Origin: Anaeromyxobacter oryzae | GTDB taxonomy: Bacteria > Myxococcota > Myxococcia > Myxococcales > Anaeromyxobacteraceae | Length of the DNA stretch: 64,000 nt | NCBI RefSeq assembly: GCF_023169945.1 | Contig: NZ_AP025591.1 | Location: forward strand, 2,254,501-2,318,500 | Reading direction: 5' to 3' | Shown here: one piece after another, positions 26,589-34,959 of the stretch | How positions within the stretch are numbered: position 1 is the first letter of the stretch | Layout of the letters: the number at the start of each line of letters is the position of its first letter | Notes under the pieces: model-generated | Told to the model about the DNA's origin: nothing | Databases searched by the model: none | The model's input: the letters and a program-made list of their open reading frames with translations, nothing else | Translations under genes and position numbers: made by a program

Positions 26589-27085
26589 GCCTCCACCCCG
26601 ACCGCGAAGATCGCGCCGCGGCGCTCCTCGAGGAGGATCCGCGGGAGGCGCCGCCGCGGCGGACCCGCGAGCGGGCGCCCGTCCGCGACCCCGAACCACC
26701 CGTGGTGGCACGGGCAGAAGAGGTCGGTCGAGCCGGGCTCGTGGACGACCGCGCAGGACAGGTGCGTGCACACCTGCGAGTACGCGACGAGCCGGCCGTC
26801 CGCGAGGCGGAGGAGGATGCAGGGGTCCCCGTCGGTCGGGTACCGGAAGAGGAGCGAGCCGCCGGGCGCGATCGCCGCCGCGTCGGCGATCCTGACGGCC
26901 GGCCCGCCGCGCGGCCGGAAGCGGTCGCCGAGGAGCGCCACCGATCCCGTCGCGGCGGCGAGCAGCGCCGAGCCGAGCGCGAGGAACTTCGCGAGCTCGC
27001 GGCGGGTGACGTAGTGATCCTCGTCCCACCGGATCGGGAAGTCGAGCCGCCACCGCGGAGCCTTCGCGCCCGGACCGTCGCTCAT
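26585..27085 (-). CDS. Rieske [2Fe-2S] protein
   Basis: 166 aa. A TM anchor follows the N-terminus (TRRELAKFLALGSALLAAATGSVALL); the TRRELAKFLALGSA stretch also looks like a Tat-type region with Arg-Arg. The cluster motifs are CTHLSC (105-110 region) and CPCHHGWF, giving two Cys and two His ligands. It should transfer electrons at the membrane surface. It sits 3 bp after the ferredoxin stop, so it is part of the same complex as the molybdoenzyme. Confidence 0.93.
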   Translation of the reverse strand: MSDGPGAKAPRWRLDFPIRWDEDHYVTRRELAKFLALGSALLAAATGSVALLGDRFRPRGGPAVRIADAAAIAPGGSLLFRYPTDGDPCILLRLADGRLVAYSQVCTHLSCAVVHEPGSTDLFCPCHHGWFGVADGRPLAGPPRRRLPRILLEERRGAIFAVGVEA

Positions 27086-27088
27086 GCC

Positions 27089-27721
27089 TCAGCCCTCCTC
27101 GAGGAGCCGCGCCACGTCGTACCGCTCGTGGGGAGGCCGCGGCGCCGCCGCCTCCGCGCGCCCGAGCGACACGAGGTCGAGCCGCACCTCGCGCTCCGCC
27201 TCGGGGACGATCACGAACACCTTCGTCTCGACGACCTCGTCGCCGAACACCCACCGGTTCACCGCCCGCCCCCGGCGCGTCCGCTCGATCTCCTCGGGCG
27301 TCGTGAACGCCAGCGCCTGCGACGGGCAGACGGTCGCGCACATCGGCCGCTTCCCGGTGCTGGTGCGGTCGTAGCAGTAGTCGCACTTCAGCATCTGGTC
27401 GATCGCGCCGAAGTACTTCGGGACGCCGAAGGGGCAGGCGAGGACGCAGTTCGAGCACCCGATGCACCGCGGCTTGAGCGAGCTCTGCGTCACGCCGTCG
27501 GGCGTCTGCTTGATGGCGTCGGCCGGGCACACGCGCGCGCAGATCGGGTCCTTGCAGTGCATGCACACCTGCGGCGCCGTCTGGACGCTGTCGGCCCGCT
27601 CGATCGTCTCGAGGTGAATGAGCGAGCGGCCCCGGTGCGTGTCGCACTCCTCGCACGCCTGCACGCAGGCGCGGCACCCGATGCAGCGGGAGTAGTCGAT
27701 GAAGAACGCGAGGTCGCTCAC
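27089..27721 (-). CDS. four-cluster [4Fe-4S] ferredoxin subunit (DmsB/NrfC type)
   Basis: 210 aa from GTG 27721, which overlaps the molybdoenzyme stop (GTGA). Sixteen Cys in four sets: [11 protein letters not shown] (with EEC after), [30 protein letters not shown], and CDYCYDR...PMCATVCP. These hold four [4Fe-4S] clusters. No Tat signal, so it is cytoplasmic or travels with a partner. It would shuttle electrons between the catalytic subunit and the Rieske/membrane subunits. Confidence 0.94.
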   Translation of the reverse strand: MSDLAFFIDYSRCIGCRACVQACEECDTHRGRSLIHLETIERADSVQTAPQVCMHCKDPICARVCPADAIKQTPDGVTQSSLKPRCIGCSNCVLACPFGVPKYFGAIDQMLKCDYCYDRTSTGKRPMCATVCPSQALAFTTPEEIERTRRGRAVNRWVFGDEVVETKVFVIVPEAEREVRLDLVSLGRAEAAAPRPPHERYDVARLLEEG

Positions 27722-29940
27722 ACGACGCCCCCCGCCTCGGGCGCGAGCCGGGCGATGGCGTCGTGGGGCCGCTCGACCTTGCGGACCCGGACCGCGCAGA
27801 TCTTGAACTCGGGGATGTTCGAGACCGGGTCGATCGCCCGGATCGTGCAGTTGTTCGCCGCGCGCTCCACCGGCCAGTGGTACGGCACGAACACGGTGTC
27901 CGGCCGGATCGTCGTCGTGACGAGCGCGCGCACCACCGTCGTCCCGCGGCGGCTCTCGACGGACACGAAGTCGCCGTCGCTCACGCCGAGCTTCCCGGCG
28001 AGGCGCGGGTGCAGCTCGCAGTACGGCTGCGGCGTCTGGTCGACGAGGCCCCCGATGCGGCGCGTCTGCGTGCCGGAGAGATACTGCGCGACGACGCGGC
28101 CGGTGGTGAGGATGATCGGGTACTCCGCGTCCGGCTCCTCGGCCGCGGGCCGCCAGTCGACGGCCTGGAGGTGGGCCCGGCCGTCGGGGTGGCCGAAGCG
28201 AGCGCCCTCGTAGAGGCGCGGCGTGCCCGGGTGGTCGAGCGACGGACAGGGCCAGAACACGCCGTGCTCTGCGTCGATCCGCTCCCACGTGATGCCGAAG
28301 TAGTCCGAGACGCCGCCCCGCGACGCGACCCGCAGCTCGTCGAAGATCTCCCGGGTGGAGCGATAGGCGAACTTGTCCCCCGCGCCGAGCCGGGCGGCGA
28401 GGTCGCAGACGATGCGCCAGTCCTCGCGCGCGCCCGCGGGCGGCGCCACCGCCTGCCGGTGGTGGATGACGCGCCCCTCGACGTTCGTGGTCGTCCCCTC
28501 GTCCTCCTCCATGAGCGACCCGGGGAGCACGACGTCCGCGTAGCGCGCGGTCTCGGAGAGGAAGAAGTCGATCGCGACGAAGTACTCGAGCCGCTCGAGC
28601 GCCTCCCGGATGAAGGCCTGGTCCGGGAGCGAGACCATGGGGTTGAAGCAGATGAGGAGGAGCCCCTTGATCTTCCCGTCGTGGATCGCCTCCACGAGCG
28701 GCACCGCCGAGAGCCCCTTGTGCGGGATGGACGCCTCCGGGACGCCCCAGACCTCGGCGACGTGCCGGCGGTGCTCCGGGTTCTCGACGTCGCGCGACCC
28801 GGGGAGCTGATCGCACTTCTGCCCCTGCTCGCGCGCGCCCTGGCCGTTGCCCTGGCCGGTGATCATCGCGTAGCCGCAGCCCTCGCGGCCGATGCGGCCG
28901 GTCGCGAGGACGAGGTTCAGCGCGGCGAGGCAGTTCTCGACGCCCTTCGTGTGGTGCTCGATCCCGCGCGCGTGCAGGAGGAAGCTCGTCCGTGCCGGCC
29001 CCCAGATCTCGGCGGCCTTCACGATGAGGGAGGCCGGGACCCCCGCGATCCTCGCGCCGACCTCCGGCGTGTACCGGCGCACCGTCTCCTCCACCGCGTC
29101 CCACCCGGTGGTGTGCTCGGCGAGGAAGCGGCGGTCGATCCACCCGCGCTCGATCATCACGTGGAGCATCGCGTTGAAGACGCCGATGTCGCCGCCGGGC
29201 CGGACCGGGATGAAGAGGTCCACCGTCCGCGCGATGGGCGTGAGGCGCGGGTCGAGGACGATGATGCGCGCGCCGGCCTCGCGCGCCTGCCAGACGTAGT
29301 CCGTGGTGATGGGCGCGCACTCGGCGACGTTCGCGCCGGCGATGAGGAGCGCCTCCGCCTTCGGGATGTCGCTCCACGGGTTCGCGCTCCGGTCGACCCC
29401 GAACACCTTCTTCGACGCGGCGCCGGCGGACACCATGCAGAGCCGGCCGTTGTAGTCGATGTTCGCGGTGCGGACGGCCACCCGGGCGAGCTTGCCCATG
29501 AGGTAGGCCTTCTCGTTGGTGAGGGACGCGCCGGTGAGGATCGCGAACGCGTCCGGGCCGTGCGCCTCCTGGATGCGCCGGATCTCCCGCGCCGTCCGGT
29601 CGAGCGCCGCCTCCCACGCGAGCGGGCGGAACCCCCCGCCCTCGACGCGCTCGAGCGGCGAGAGGAGCCGATCCGGGTGGGCGTCCTGGAGGTACCGCTT
29701 CACGCCCTTCGGGCAGAGCTTCCCGCGATTGAACGGGAAGTCCTCCCAGGGCTCGAACCCGACGACCTTCTCGTCCTTGACCTTGAGCTGGATCCCGCAC
29801 TGCTGTCCGCAGAAGCAGCAGTGCGTCTTCACGATGCGGTCGGGCTCGCCGCGCGTCGTCCACCCGCCGGGCGGCTCGCGCTGGGCGTGCGGCCCGAAGC
29901 GGGCGACGAGCTCGGGGACGGAGGCGGGGAGCTTCGCCAT
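27718..29940 (-). CDS. molybdopterin oxidoreductase, nitrate-reductase-like catalytic subunit
   Basis: 740 aa. N-terminal cluster ligands Cys41, Cys44, Cys48 and Cys76 ([10 protein letters not shown]...GKLCPKG). The metal ligand is Cys168 in [12 protein letters not shown]. Cys followed by Met-x-Ser is the NarB/NapA/NasA pattern, whereas formate dehydrogenases have Cys/Sec-His. Further motifs: [57 protein letters not shown] and the C-terminal [14 protein letters not shown]. No Tat signal is visible, so a cytoplasmic site is likely. Most likely reduces nitrate; another oxyanion is possible. Overlaps ferredoxin by 4 bp and abuts the membrane gene. Confidence 0.88.
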   Translation of the reverse strand: MAKLPASVPELVARFGPHAQREPPGGWTTRGEPDRIVKTHCCFCGQQCGIQLKVKDEKVVGFEPWEDFPFNRGKLCPKGVKRYLQDAHPDRLLSPLERVEGGGFRPLAWEAALDRTAREIRRIQEAHGPDAFAILTGASLTNEKAYLMGKLARVAVRTANIDYNGRLCMVSAGAASKKVFGVDRSANPWSDIPKAEALLIAGANVAECAPITTDYVWQAREAGARIIVLDPRLTPIARTVDLFIPVRPGGDIGVFNAMLHVMIERGWIDRRFLAEHTTGWDAVEETVRRYTPEVGARIAGVPASLIVKAAEIWGPARTSFLLHARGIEHHTKGVENCLAALNLVLATGRIGREGCGYAMITGQGNGQGAREQGQKCDQLPGSRDVENPEHRRHVAEVWGVPEASIPHKGLSAVPLVEAIHDGKIKGLLLICFNPMVSLPDQAFIREALERLEYFVAIDFFLSETARYADVVLPGSLMEEDEGTTTNVEGRVIHHRQAVAPPAGAREDWRIVCDLAARLGAGDKFAYRSTREIFDELRVASRGGVSDYFGITWERIDAEHGVFWPCPSLDHPGTPRLYEGARFGHPDGRAHLQAVDWRPAAEEPDAEYPIILTTGRVVAQYLSGTQTRRIGGLVDQTPQPYCELHPRLAGKLGVSDGDFVSVESRRGTTVVRALVTTTIRPDTVFVPYHWPVERAANNCTIRAIDPVSNIPEFKICAVRVRKVERPHDAIARLAPEAGGVV

Positions 29941-31023
29941 TCAGGGCACCTCCGGGCGCGGCCGGCCCGCGGCGCGCCACAGCCCGTCCTGCGTCACCGC
30001 GAGCATCTTGCGGCGGCAGGCCGGGCAGAAGTCCTGGTAGTGCGGGCCCGCGGTCCGGAAGCGGATCTCGAGCGCCGCCTCGACGTCCTTGAGGTCTCCG
30101 ACGTGGAGCGCGGACCCGAAGGCCAGGCCGCACCGCGCGCAGGTCGCCTGCGGGCCGGCCGCGCCCGCGTCCTTGTAGAACGCGATGCCGAGCTGCGCGG
30201 GCCGCTGGAACACGTGGAAGAACTTGCCGAACGGCAGGTAGACGAGCCCGAGGATCACGGTCACCGCGTGCAGCTGGGAGAGGAACCCGTAGTGGAAGCC
30301 GCGCACCCAGTGCGTCGAGACGGTGAGCAGGATCCCGGTGGCGGAGATCGCGAACAGGATCACGAGCGGCACGAGGTCGTTCGCGAGCTGCTGGACGGCC
30401 AGCGCGCCGCGGTCCCGGCCGCGCCGCCAGAGCGCGAAGGCGATCCCGGCGATCACCAGCACCGCCGAGACGTCCAGCACCTGGAAGATCCAGGGCGCGA
30501 CGACGCTCGCGAGCGCGAACCGGAACACCGGGACCCCGAACACGAACGCCTGGTACACGTCCTGCCGGTCCCGCAGCGTCTCGAACCGGATCCAGCCGAA
30601 GGAGAGCGGGAACGTCACCGCCGCGGCGAGGAGGCAGCCCCAGAAGATGAGCCAGTGCGCCGCCCAACGGAGGCGCGCGCGGTTCCAGATGAAGCGCTGC
30701 AGGGCGAAGCTCGAGACGAGCCGCTCGACGAGCCGGCCCAGGTTCCGTGGCAGCCGCCGCGGCACGAGGAAGAGCTGCCACCCGCGGAACCAGTAGAGCC
30801 GCGTCGGCGGGCGCCGGAGCCACATCGAGTACCGATACCCGAGGCCGAACGCGGCGAAGACGCTCGCGCCGGCGTAGGGGACGAGCGCGGTGTCGAAGTC
30901 CTTCAGGCCGCGGCTGCCGGCGACGATGCCGGCGACGACGAGGCCGGCCACGAGCAGGCCCCAGAGCGTCGCGCGGCACACGTCGGCGCCGCCCTGCCCG
31001 CCGATGACGTCCGACCGGTTCAC
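29941..31023 (-). CDS. NarI-like quinol/heme b membrane protein with C-terminal zinc ribbon
   Basis: 360 aa from GTG 31023; its stop is immediately followed by the molybdoenzyme ATG. Six or so transmembrane helices, with possible heme-b histidines in WAAHWLIFWGCLL and FHYGFLSQLHAVTVILGLVYLPFGKFFHVF. The C-terminal soluble part has CARCG and, 45 residues on, CPACRRKM, likely a zinc ribbon or Fe site. It resembles the NarI/HdrE-like cytochrome b family and should link the quinone pool to the ferredoxin and Rieske subunits. It is the first gene of the operon, after a 171-bp gap. Confidence 0.8.
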   Translation of the reverse strand: MNRSDVIGGQGGADVCRATLWGLLVAGLVVAGIVAGSRGLKDFDTALVPYAGASVFAAFGLGYRYSMWLRRPPTRLYWFRGWQLFLVPRRLPRNLGRLVERLVSSFALQRFIWNRARLRWAAHWLIFWGCLLAAAVTFPLSFGWIRFETLRDRQDVYQAFVFGVPVFRFALASVVAPWIFQVLDVSAVLVIAGIAFALWRRGRDRGALAVQQLANDLVPLVILFAISATGILLTVSTHWVRGFHYGFLSQLHAVTVILGLVYLPFGKFFHVFQRPAQLGIAFYKDAGAAGPQATCARCGLAFGSALHVGDLKDVEAALEIRFRTAGPHYQDFCPACRRKMLAVTQDGLWRAAGRPRPEVP

Positions 31024-31194
31024 CCGCCCACCCCGCCCCCTCGCTGCTGCTCACGCTGGGATAAGGACCGGCACCGCACCGCCGCAAGAGACCCTTCCGC
31101 GCGCGGACGACGGCGGCCTCGCGGGGGTCGCTGCGCGATCGGGGCCCCGGCGAGGCGCCGGGCGCCGGAGGTCCCGACGGGCGTGCGTCGCGGC

Positions 31195-31683
31195 TCAGGA
31201 GCCGCCCGCTCCTCGGCGCGCCGCCGGGCCGTCGCCGACGGCGGTCCGGAACGCCTCGGGGCTCATCGTCCGGTCGAGGATCGGGAACAGCACCTCCTCC
31301 TCGAGCTCGAAGTGCGCGAAGAGGACGCCGAGGAGCCGGTCCGCGTGGCGCGCGAACGTGGCGGCGTCGCCGGCGCCGGTGCGCCGCTCGAGGTCGGTGA
31401 GCGAGCGCTGGATGATCTCGTGCTCGTACCGCATCGAAGCGCTGAACGCGGCGGGGCCCTCGCACGCGAACTTGTCGACGACTGGGTGAACGGTGCGCTC
31501 CTCCCAGTCGAGGTGGGGCCGGAGGCACGCGTCGAGGTCCGCGACGATGGCGCGCATCGCCCCGGCTCGCCCCGCAGCGGGCTCCGCCGCGAGGGCGCCG
31601 ACGCGCTCGGAGATCCCGTCGAGGACCTCGCGCACCCGGGCGCGCGCACGGCGCAGGGGCGCCGTCGCGAGCCCGCTCAGCAC
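31195..31683 (-). CDS. hemerythrin-domain protein
   Basis: 162 aa from GTG 31683, overlapping the end of the Ric gene by 7 bp. Four-helix hemerythrin pattern: DACLRPHLDWEERTVHPVVDKF (H..HxxxE), MRYEHEIIQRSL, and LLGVLFAHFELEEEVLFPILDR (H...EE..LFP). These His and Glu residues form a diiron site for O2 or NO, or iron storage. Last gene of a hemerythrin-rich run. Confidence 0.85.
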   Translation of the reverse strand: MLSGLATAPLRRARARVREVLDGISERVGALAAEPAAGRAGAMRAIVADLDACLRPHLDWEERTVHPVVDKFACEGPAAFSASMRYEHEIIQRSLTDLERRTGAGDAATFARHADRLLGVLFAHFELEEEVLFPILDRTMSPEAFRTAVGDGPAARRGAGGS

Positions 31684-32372
31684 GACGCCCCTTCCTTCCG
31701 GGCGAACCGCGGCATGAGGACGTGGTTCTCGAGGTGCACGTGCCGGAGCACGTCCGCCTCCAGCGCCTCGAGCTCGCTCATCACCACCCGGTACGTGTTG
31801 CAGCCCCACTCGGGCGTCGTGAAGCCGTCCGTCAGGGCGCGGATCCGCGCGAGGAGCGCGCCCACCGCGAGGTGGTCCGCGTGCATGGTCTCGAGCTCGC
31901 GCCGGACGACCTCGAGATCCGGCCGGCGCGCCACGAGCGCCGGGAAGAGGACCTCCTCCTCCTGATCGAGGTGCGGCTCGAGGGCCTCCTTCAGCTCGAG
32001 GAACGCGTCCGCCACCGCGGCGAGCCTGTCGTTCCGCGCGCCGTGGACGCGCGCGACCTTCGACACGAGGGGGCTGATGAACGGGAGCTGCCGGCGGAGG
32101 TAGCCGTGGTGGCGATCGACGATCCGCGCCACCAGGGCGGCGGTGGAGAGGGCGCGCGGGTCCTCGGACGCATCCGGACCGGACGCCGGGATGGTCGCCT
32201 CCAGCTCGGCGAAGACCTGCTCCGGGTCGAGCGGGCGGTCGCGGCAGGCCTCGGCGACGGTGACGTCGCCGTGGCAGCAGAAGTCGATCTGGTGCTTCTG
32301 GAAGACGCGCGCCGCCACGAAGTGCTCGGTGACGATCTGGGCGACGGTCGCGCTGCGGTCGAGGGATGGCAT
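31677..32372 (-). CDS. ric: iron-sulfur cluster repair di-iron protein (Ric/YtfE/ScdA)
   Basis: 231 aa; ATG 32372 has a strong AAGGAG ribosome site ten bases upstream. N-terminal ScdA_N (DUF542) domain: ATVAQIVTEHFVAARVFQKHQIDFCCHGDVTVAEAC with the CC pair. C-terminal hemerythrin domain: HHGYLRRQLPF, EPHLDQEEEVLFPAL, MHADHLAVG and HVHLENHVLMPRF, all with His/Glu ligands. These proteins repair [Fe-S] clusters hit by nitric oxide or oxidants, and release NO in some species. The SD lies inside a small hairpin (32384-32401). Confidence 0.93.
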   Translation of the reverse strand: MPSLDRSATVAQIVTEHFVAARVFQKHQIDFCCHGDVTVAEACRDRPLDPEQVFAELEATIPASGPDASEDPRALSTAALVARIVDRHHGYLRRQLPFISPLVSKVARVHGARNDRLAAVADAFLELKEALEPHLDQEEEVLFPALVARRPDLEVVRRELETMHADHLAVGALLARIRALTDGFTTPEWGCNTYRVVMSELEALEADVLRHVHLENHVLMPRFARKEGASC

Positions 32373-32383
32373 CGTTTCGTATC

Positions 32384-32401
32384 TCCTTGGAGCACCAAGG
32401 A
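32384..32401 (-). promoter_or_regulatory. hairpin that covers the ribosome site of ric
   Basis: Perfect 7-bp arms TCCTTGG and CCAAGGA around a 4-base loop. On the minus strand the 3' arm contains AAGGA of the ric Shine-Dalgarno (AAGGAG, ATG ten bases on). It could block translation when folded, or be a DNA operator. Confidence 0.5.
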
Positions 32402-32459
32402 AGCACGTCCCGTGCCGCGCGCCGGCGCGCACCGGGCGGCGCGCGTCCGGCGGTGGAGC

Positions 32460-33020
32460 CTACCGCGCGCCCGGCGGCGCGGGCGCCAGGTCCGGCTCGA
32501 CGACGCCACGCCGCGCCCGGAGCTCGCGGACGATGTCCGCGTCCGCCCCGCGATCCAGGAGGCGGCGCATCGCGGGGAAGACGATCTCCTCCTCGCGCCG
32601 CAGGTGACCGGAGAAGTGGCGCTCGAGCTCTGCGGTCGCCGCACCGATGACCGGCGCGAGCTCCGCATGACGCGCCGGCGCCGCGGCGACCGCCTCGCAG
32701 GCGGCGACGAGCCTCCCGAGGGGACCCTCGTGCTCGGCGTGCTCCCGGGCCATGGCGTCCAGCGCGGCGTCCACCGCGGGATCGCGGCCCCGGAGGCGCG
32801 GGAGGATCGACTCCTCCTCGTCGCGCGCGTGCAGCGGGAGCGCCTGGGTGAAGTACCGGCGGACGCGGGCGGCCGCCTCGGGCACGCCCTCCCGGTCCGC
32901 CGGGCCGGCCTCCGCGAGCCGCCTCGCCATCGCGAGGAAGAAGCGGATCCGCTCGTGGCACTCGAGCAGGAGATCGACCGCGTCTCCCGCCGCGGGAGGC
33001 CTTCCGAGCCGGGTGAGCAT
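32460..33020 (-). CDS. hemerythrin-domain protein
   Basis: 186 aa. Hemerythrin helices: LLECHERIRFFLAMA, LPLHARDEEESILPRL, MAREHAEHEGPLG and HFSGHLRREEEIVFPAM, with the His and Glu pattern of a diiron site. It starts 2 bp after the PAS gene stop, so it is coupled to that gene. An 87-bp gap separates it from ric. Confidence 0.87.
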   Translation of the reverse strand: MLTRLGRPPAAGDAVDLLLECHERIRFFLAMARRLAEAGPADREGVPEAAARVRRYFTQALPLHARDEEESILPRLRGRDPAVDAALDAMAREHAEHEGPLGRLVAACEAVAAAPARHAELAPVIGAATAELERHFSGHLRREEEIVFPAMRRLLDRGADADIVRELRARRGVVEPDLAPAPPGAR

Positions 33021-33022
33021 CG

Positions 33023-33454
33023 CTACCGCGCCCCCTTCGCCTCGAGCTCCTTGAGGCGCCGCGCCAGCTCCTTCTCGCGCTGGAACCGCTTCGTCACGTC
33101 GCGGATGATCGCGACCGGGCCGAGGATCTCGCCCGCCGGGCCCTTCAGCATCTGGATCGTGAACTCGATCGAGATGCTGCGGCCGTCCTTCGTCACCGCC
33201 GGCACGGCGAGCAGGTCACCCGCGCCGTAGCGGCTCACGCCGGTCACCATGGTCCGGTTGTAGCCGTCCCAGTGTCGCGCCCGCAGCCGCTCCGGGATGA
33301 TGAGATCCATCGAGCGACCGATCGCCTCCTCGGCGGTGAAGCCGAAGATCGCGGTGGCGCCCGCGTTCCAGAGCCGGATGACACCCTCGCGGTCGCCGAG
33401 GATGACCGCATCGGGGCTGCCTTCGACGATCTGCCGGTAGAGGTCGAGGTCCAT
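33023..33454 (-). CDS. single PAS-domain sensor protein
   Basis: 143 aa from ATG 33454. One PAS domain in full: YRQIVEGSPDAVILGDREGVI, RLWNAGATAIFGFTAEEAIG, VTKDGRSISIEFTIQ and the PAC tail GPVAIIRDVTKRFQREKEL, ending in a short coiled coil. There is no kinase, cyclase or HTH, so it must signal through a partner. Position next to hemerythrin and redox genes suggests O2, NO or redox sensing; the bound cofactor, if any, cannot be told. Confidence 0.9.
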   Translation of the reverse strand: MDLDLYRQIVEGSPDAVILGDREGVIRLWNAGATAIFGFTAEEAIGRSMDLIIPERLRARHWDGYNRTMVTGVSRYGAGDLLAVPAVTKDGRSISIEFTIQMLKGPAGEILGPVAIIRDVTKRFQREKELARRLKELEAKGAR

Positions 33455-33545
33455 GGTGGTGACTCCTTGCGAAAGACCGGCCAGCGGCCGGCGCGCCGGA
33501 TCCCCGCGCCTTCGCCTCTCGCGGCCCGGGCGGTGCACCCACGCC

Positions 33546-33629
33546 TCGGTGCGGTCCACCGAAACTTGGTGCAGCACCGAAATACCGTAGCGAGACGGCG
33601 CAGGCCCGGCCGGTACCGGTCGGGCCTGC
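33546..33629. promoter_or_regulatory. palindromes in the 199-bp gap before the PAS gene
   Basis: A 30-bp near-perfect palindrome at 33600-33629 (GCAGGCCCG arms, inner CCGGTACCGG, one G-T pair) lies 24 bp after the stop of the GcvH-like gene. A second dyad, TCGGTGC (33546-33552) and GCACCGA (33574-33580), is nearer to the PAS gene. The first may end transcription of the GcvH-like gene; the second may be an operator. Confidence 0.45.
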
Positions 33630-33653
33630 AGGTCTCCCCTCGAGCAACACCCT

Positions 33654-34403
33654 TCAGGTGAGGAAGCACTCCCGGGCGAGCGCGTCCCACTCGTCGCCGG
33701 CGAGCGCCCGGGCGATCCCGTGCACGGGCGTGCCGCCGTCCTGGAGCACGCGGCCCAGCTCCGGGCTCATCCGGAGCGCCAGCGTCTCCTCCGCCTCCTC
33801 GAGCAGCCGGCGGGCGGGCGCGTCGACGTGGAGCTGCCGGAGGTTCGCGGCGAGGCGCGGCGCCTTCACCTTGAAGAGCCAGCCGGCGCCGTACGGATCG
33901 TCGAGGGCGGCGTCGTTGGTCTTCGCGGCCGGGTTCACCGCGACCACGGTCCCGTCGATGGGAGAGAGCAGCGGGACGTCGCGGTCCTCGTCGCGGAGCT
34001 CGATGGCCGGCTCGCCCTGGGCGACGTGCGCGCCGACCGCGGGCAGCTCGACCGCGGCCGGGCCGACGAGCTTGTGCGCGAAGTCGTCGATCCCGACCGT
34101 CACGAGGCCGTCCGGCTCGAGCCGCGCCCAGGTGTGGCCCGGGTGGAGGTGCACGCCCTGTGGCACGTGGAACCACCCGGCGGCCGCCGGGCGCGGGATG
34201 ACGGTCGCGCCGGCGGGGCGCAGCGCGGCCATCGCCGCGGCGATCGCCGGGCGGGCGGGCACCGCCGGCCGCACCGCCTCCCGCGCGACGCGCGGCCCGC
34301 CCTGCACGTACCGCCAGAACGGGATGAAGAGGAGGAGGTAGCCGATGGCCAGGCAGTACTCCATCAGCTTGGCGGGGTAGATGGAGAGGAACTCGTGACC
34401 CAT
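33654..34403 (-). CDS. membrane-anchored GcvH-like protein without lipoyl lysine
   Basis: 249 aa from ATG 34403, with an excellent GGAGG ribosome site. TM helix near the N-terminus (LMEYCLAIGYLLLFIPFW), a Pro/Ala linker, then a glycine-cleavage H-like domain: HPGHTWARLEPDGLVTVGIDDFAHKLVG, SPIDGTVVAVNPAAK and DDPYGAGWLFKVKAP. In lipoylated GcvH the Lys lies seven residues before the Ser of SPxxG; here that position is Asp140 (RDEDRDVPLLSP). So it cannot carry lipoyl in the normal way. No other glycine cleavage gene is near. It sits with a microprotein downstream of the HybA/HybB/cytochrome genes and may be an assembly or scaffold subunit. Confidence 0.82.
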   Translation of the reverse strand: MGHEFLSIYPAKLMEYCLAIGYLLLFIPFWRYVQGGPRVAREAVRPAVPARPAIAAAMAALRPAGATVIPRPAAAGWFHVPQGVHLHPGHTWARLEPDGLVTVGIDDFAHKLVGPAAVELPAVGAHVAQGEPAIELRDEDRDVPLLSPIDGTVVAVNPAAKTNDAALDDPYGAGWLFKVKAPRLAANLRQLHVDAPARRLLEEAEETLALRMSPELGRVLQDGGTPVHGIARALAGDEWDALARECFLT

Positions 34404-34439
34404 GGCGTCCTCCACAGTGTCTGAGCGTTCCGTGTCCAG

Positions 34440-34514
34440 CTACCGGGAGGCGGCGTACTCGAAGCTGGCGAGGACGACGATTCCGACGAGGGCCAGCGCG
34501 AAGGCGAACATCAT
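34440..34514 (-). CDS. single-helix membrane microprotein (24 aa)
   Basis: ATG-ATG at 34514/34511, TAG at 34440-34442. The product is one hydrophobic helix, FAFALALVGIVVLASFEY, flanked by Met-Met and a short Ala-Ser-Arg tail. A good ribosome site, GGAAGGAGCACGTC, precedes it, and the GcvH-like ATG lies 36 bp downstream. It resembles in kind the tiny subunits of oxidases (CydX, CcoQ-like). Too short for standard gene calling. Confidence 0.65.
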   Translation of the reverse strand: MMFAFALALVGIVVLASFEYAASR

Positions 34515-34959
34515 GACGTGCTCCTTCCGGTCGTTGTGCTGCGGGTCCGCTGCTCGACATCTCTCGACCTCTCTCCATCGCAAGCGACGCGCCAGCGGCA
34601 CGTCGAGGACGTTCTCCGAGCGTGAATCCCCTCGATCCGCGGGGTTCCGGCGCGCGCGGCGCTCGGACGGGGCGTCCGCCAGAGAGAGCGCGCGGGCCCT
34701 CTTCGCTGAGAACCGCAGCGGGGCGGGAGCGCTCGCGGCGCGAGCCTCAGTGCTTCTCGTGGGTTACGGCGCGGGAGCGGCGCTGGCGAGGACCGCAACG
34801 CCCTGCTGAGTTTCCCGACTGCCGTCGTGTCGCACGCCAGGGGGTGCGCGCGGGCCGGAACGCGCGGTGGTGCGTGGGCCCCGGCGGCGCGACGCCCACG
34901 AACGGGACGCGGGCGCGCTCCGGGTGGAGGCGCCCGCGTCGATCAACGGGACGGGTGCT
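34515..34959. other. 445-bp non-coding region with a hairpin
   Basis: No credible gene on either strand: the frames are Arg/Ser/Pro-rich shadows. It holds a perfect 11-bp stem at 34906-34940 (GACGCGGGCGC, 13-base loop), 20 bp after the cytochrome stop on the minus strand, a likely transcription end. The rest should contain the promoter of the microprotein and GcvH-like gene. Confidence 0.5.

Noticed and set aside
33654..34403. Glycine cleavage H protein of one-carbon metabolism.
   Set aside because: It has a TM anchor, no lipoyl Lys and no gcvT, gcvP or lipoate genes nearby.
34402..34809. A 135-aa plus-strand frame in the 445-bp gap.
   Set aside because: It runs antisense over the microprotein and has mixed Ser/Arg content with no coding-like third-position bias.
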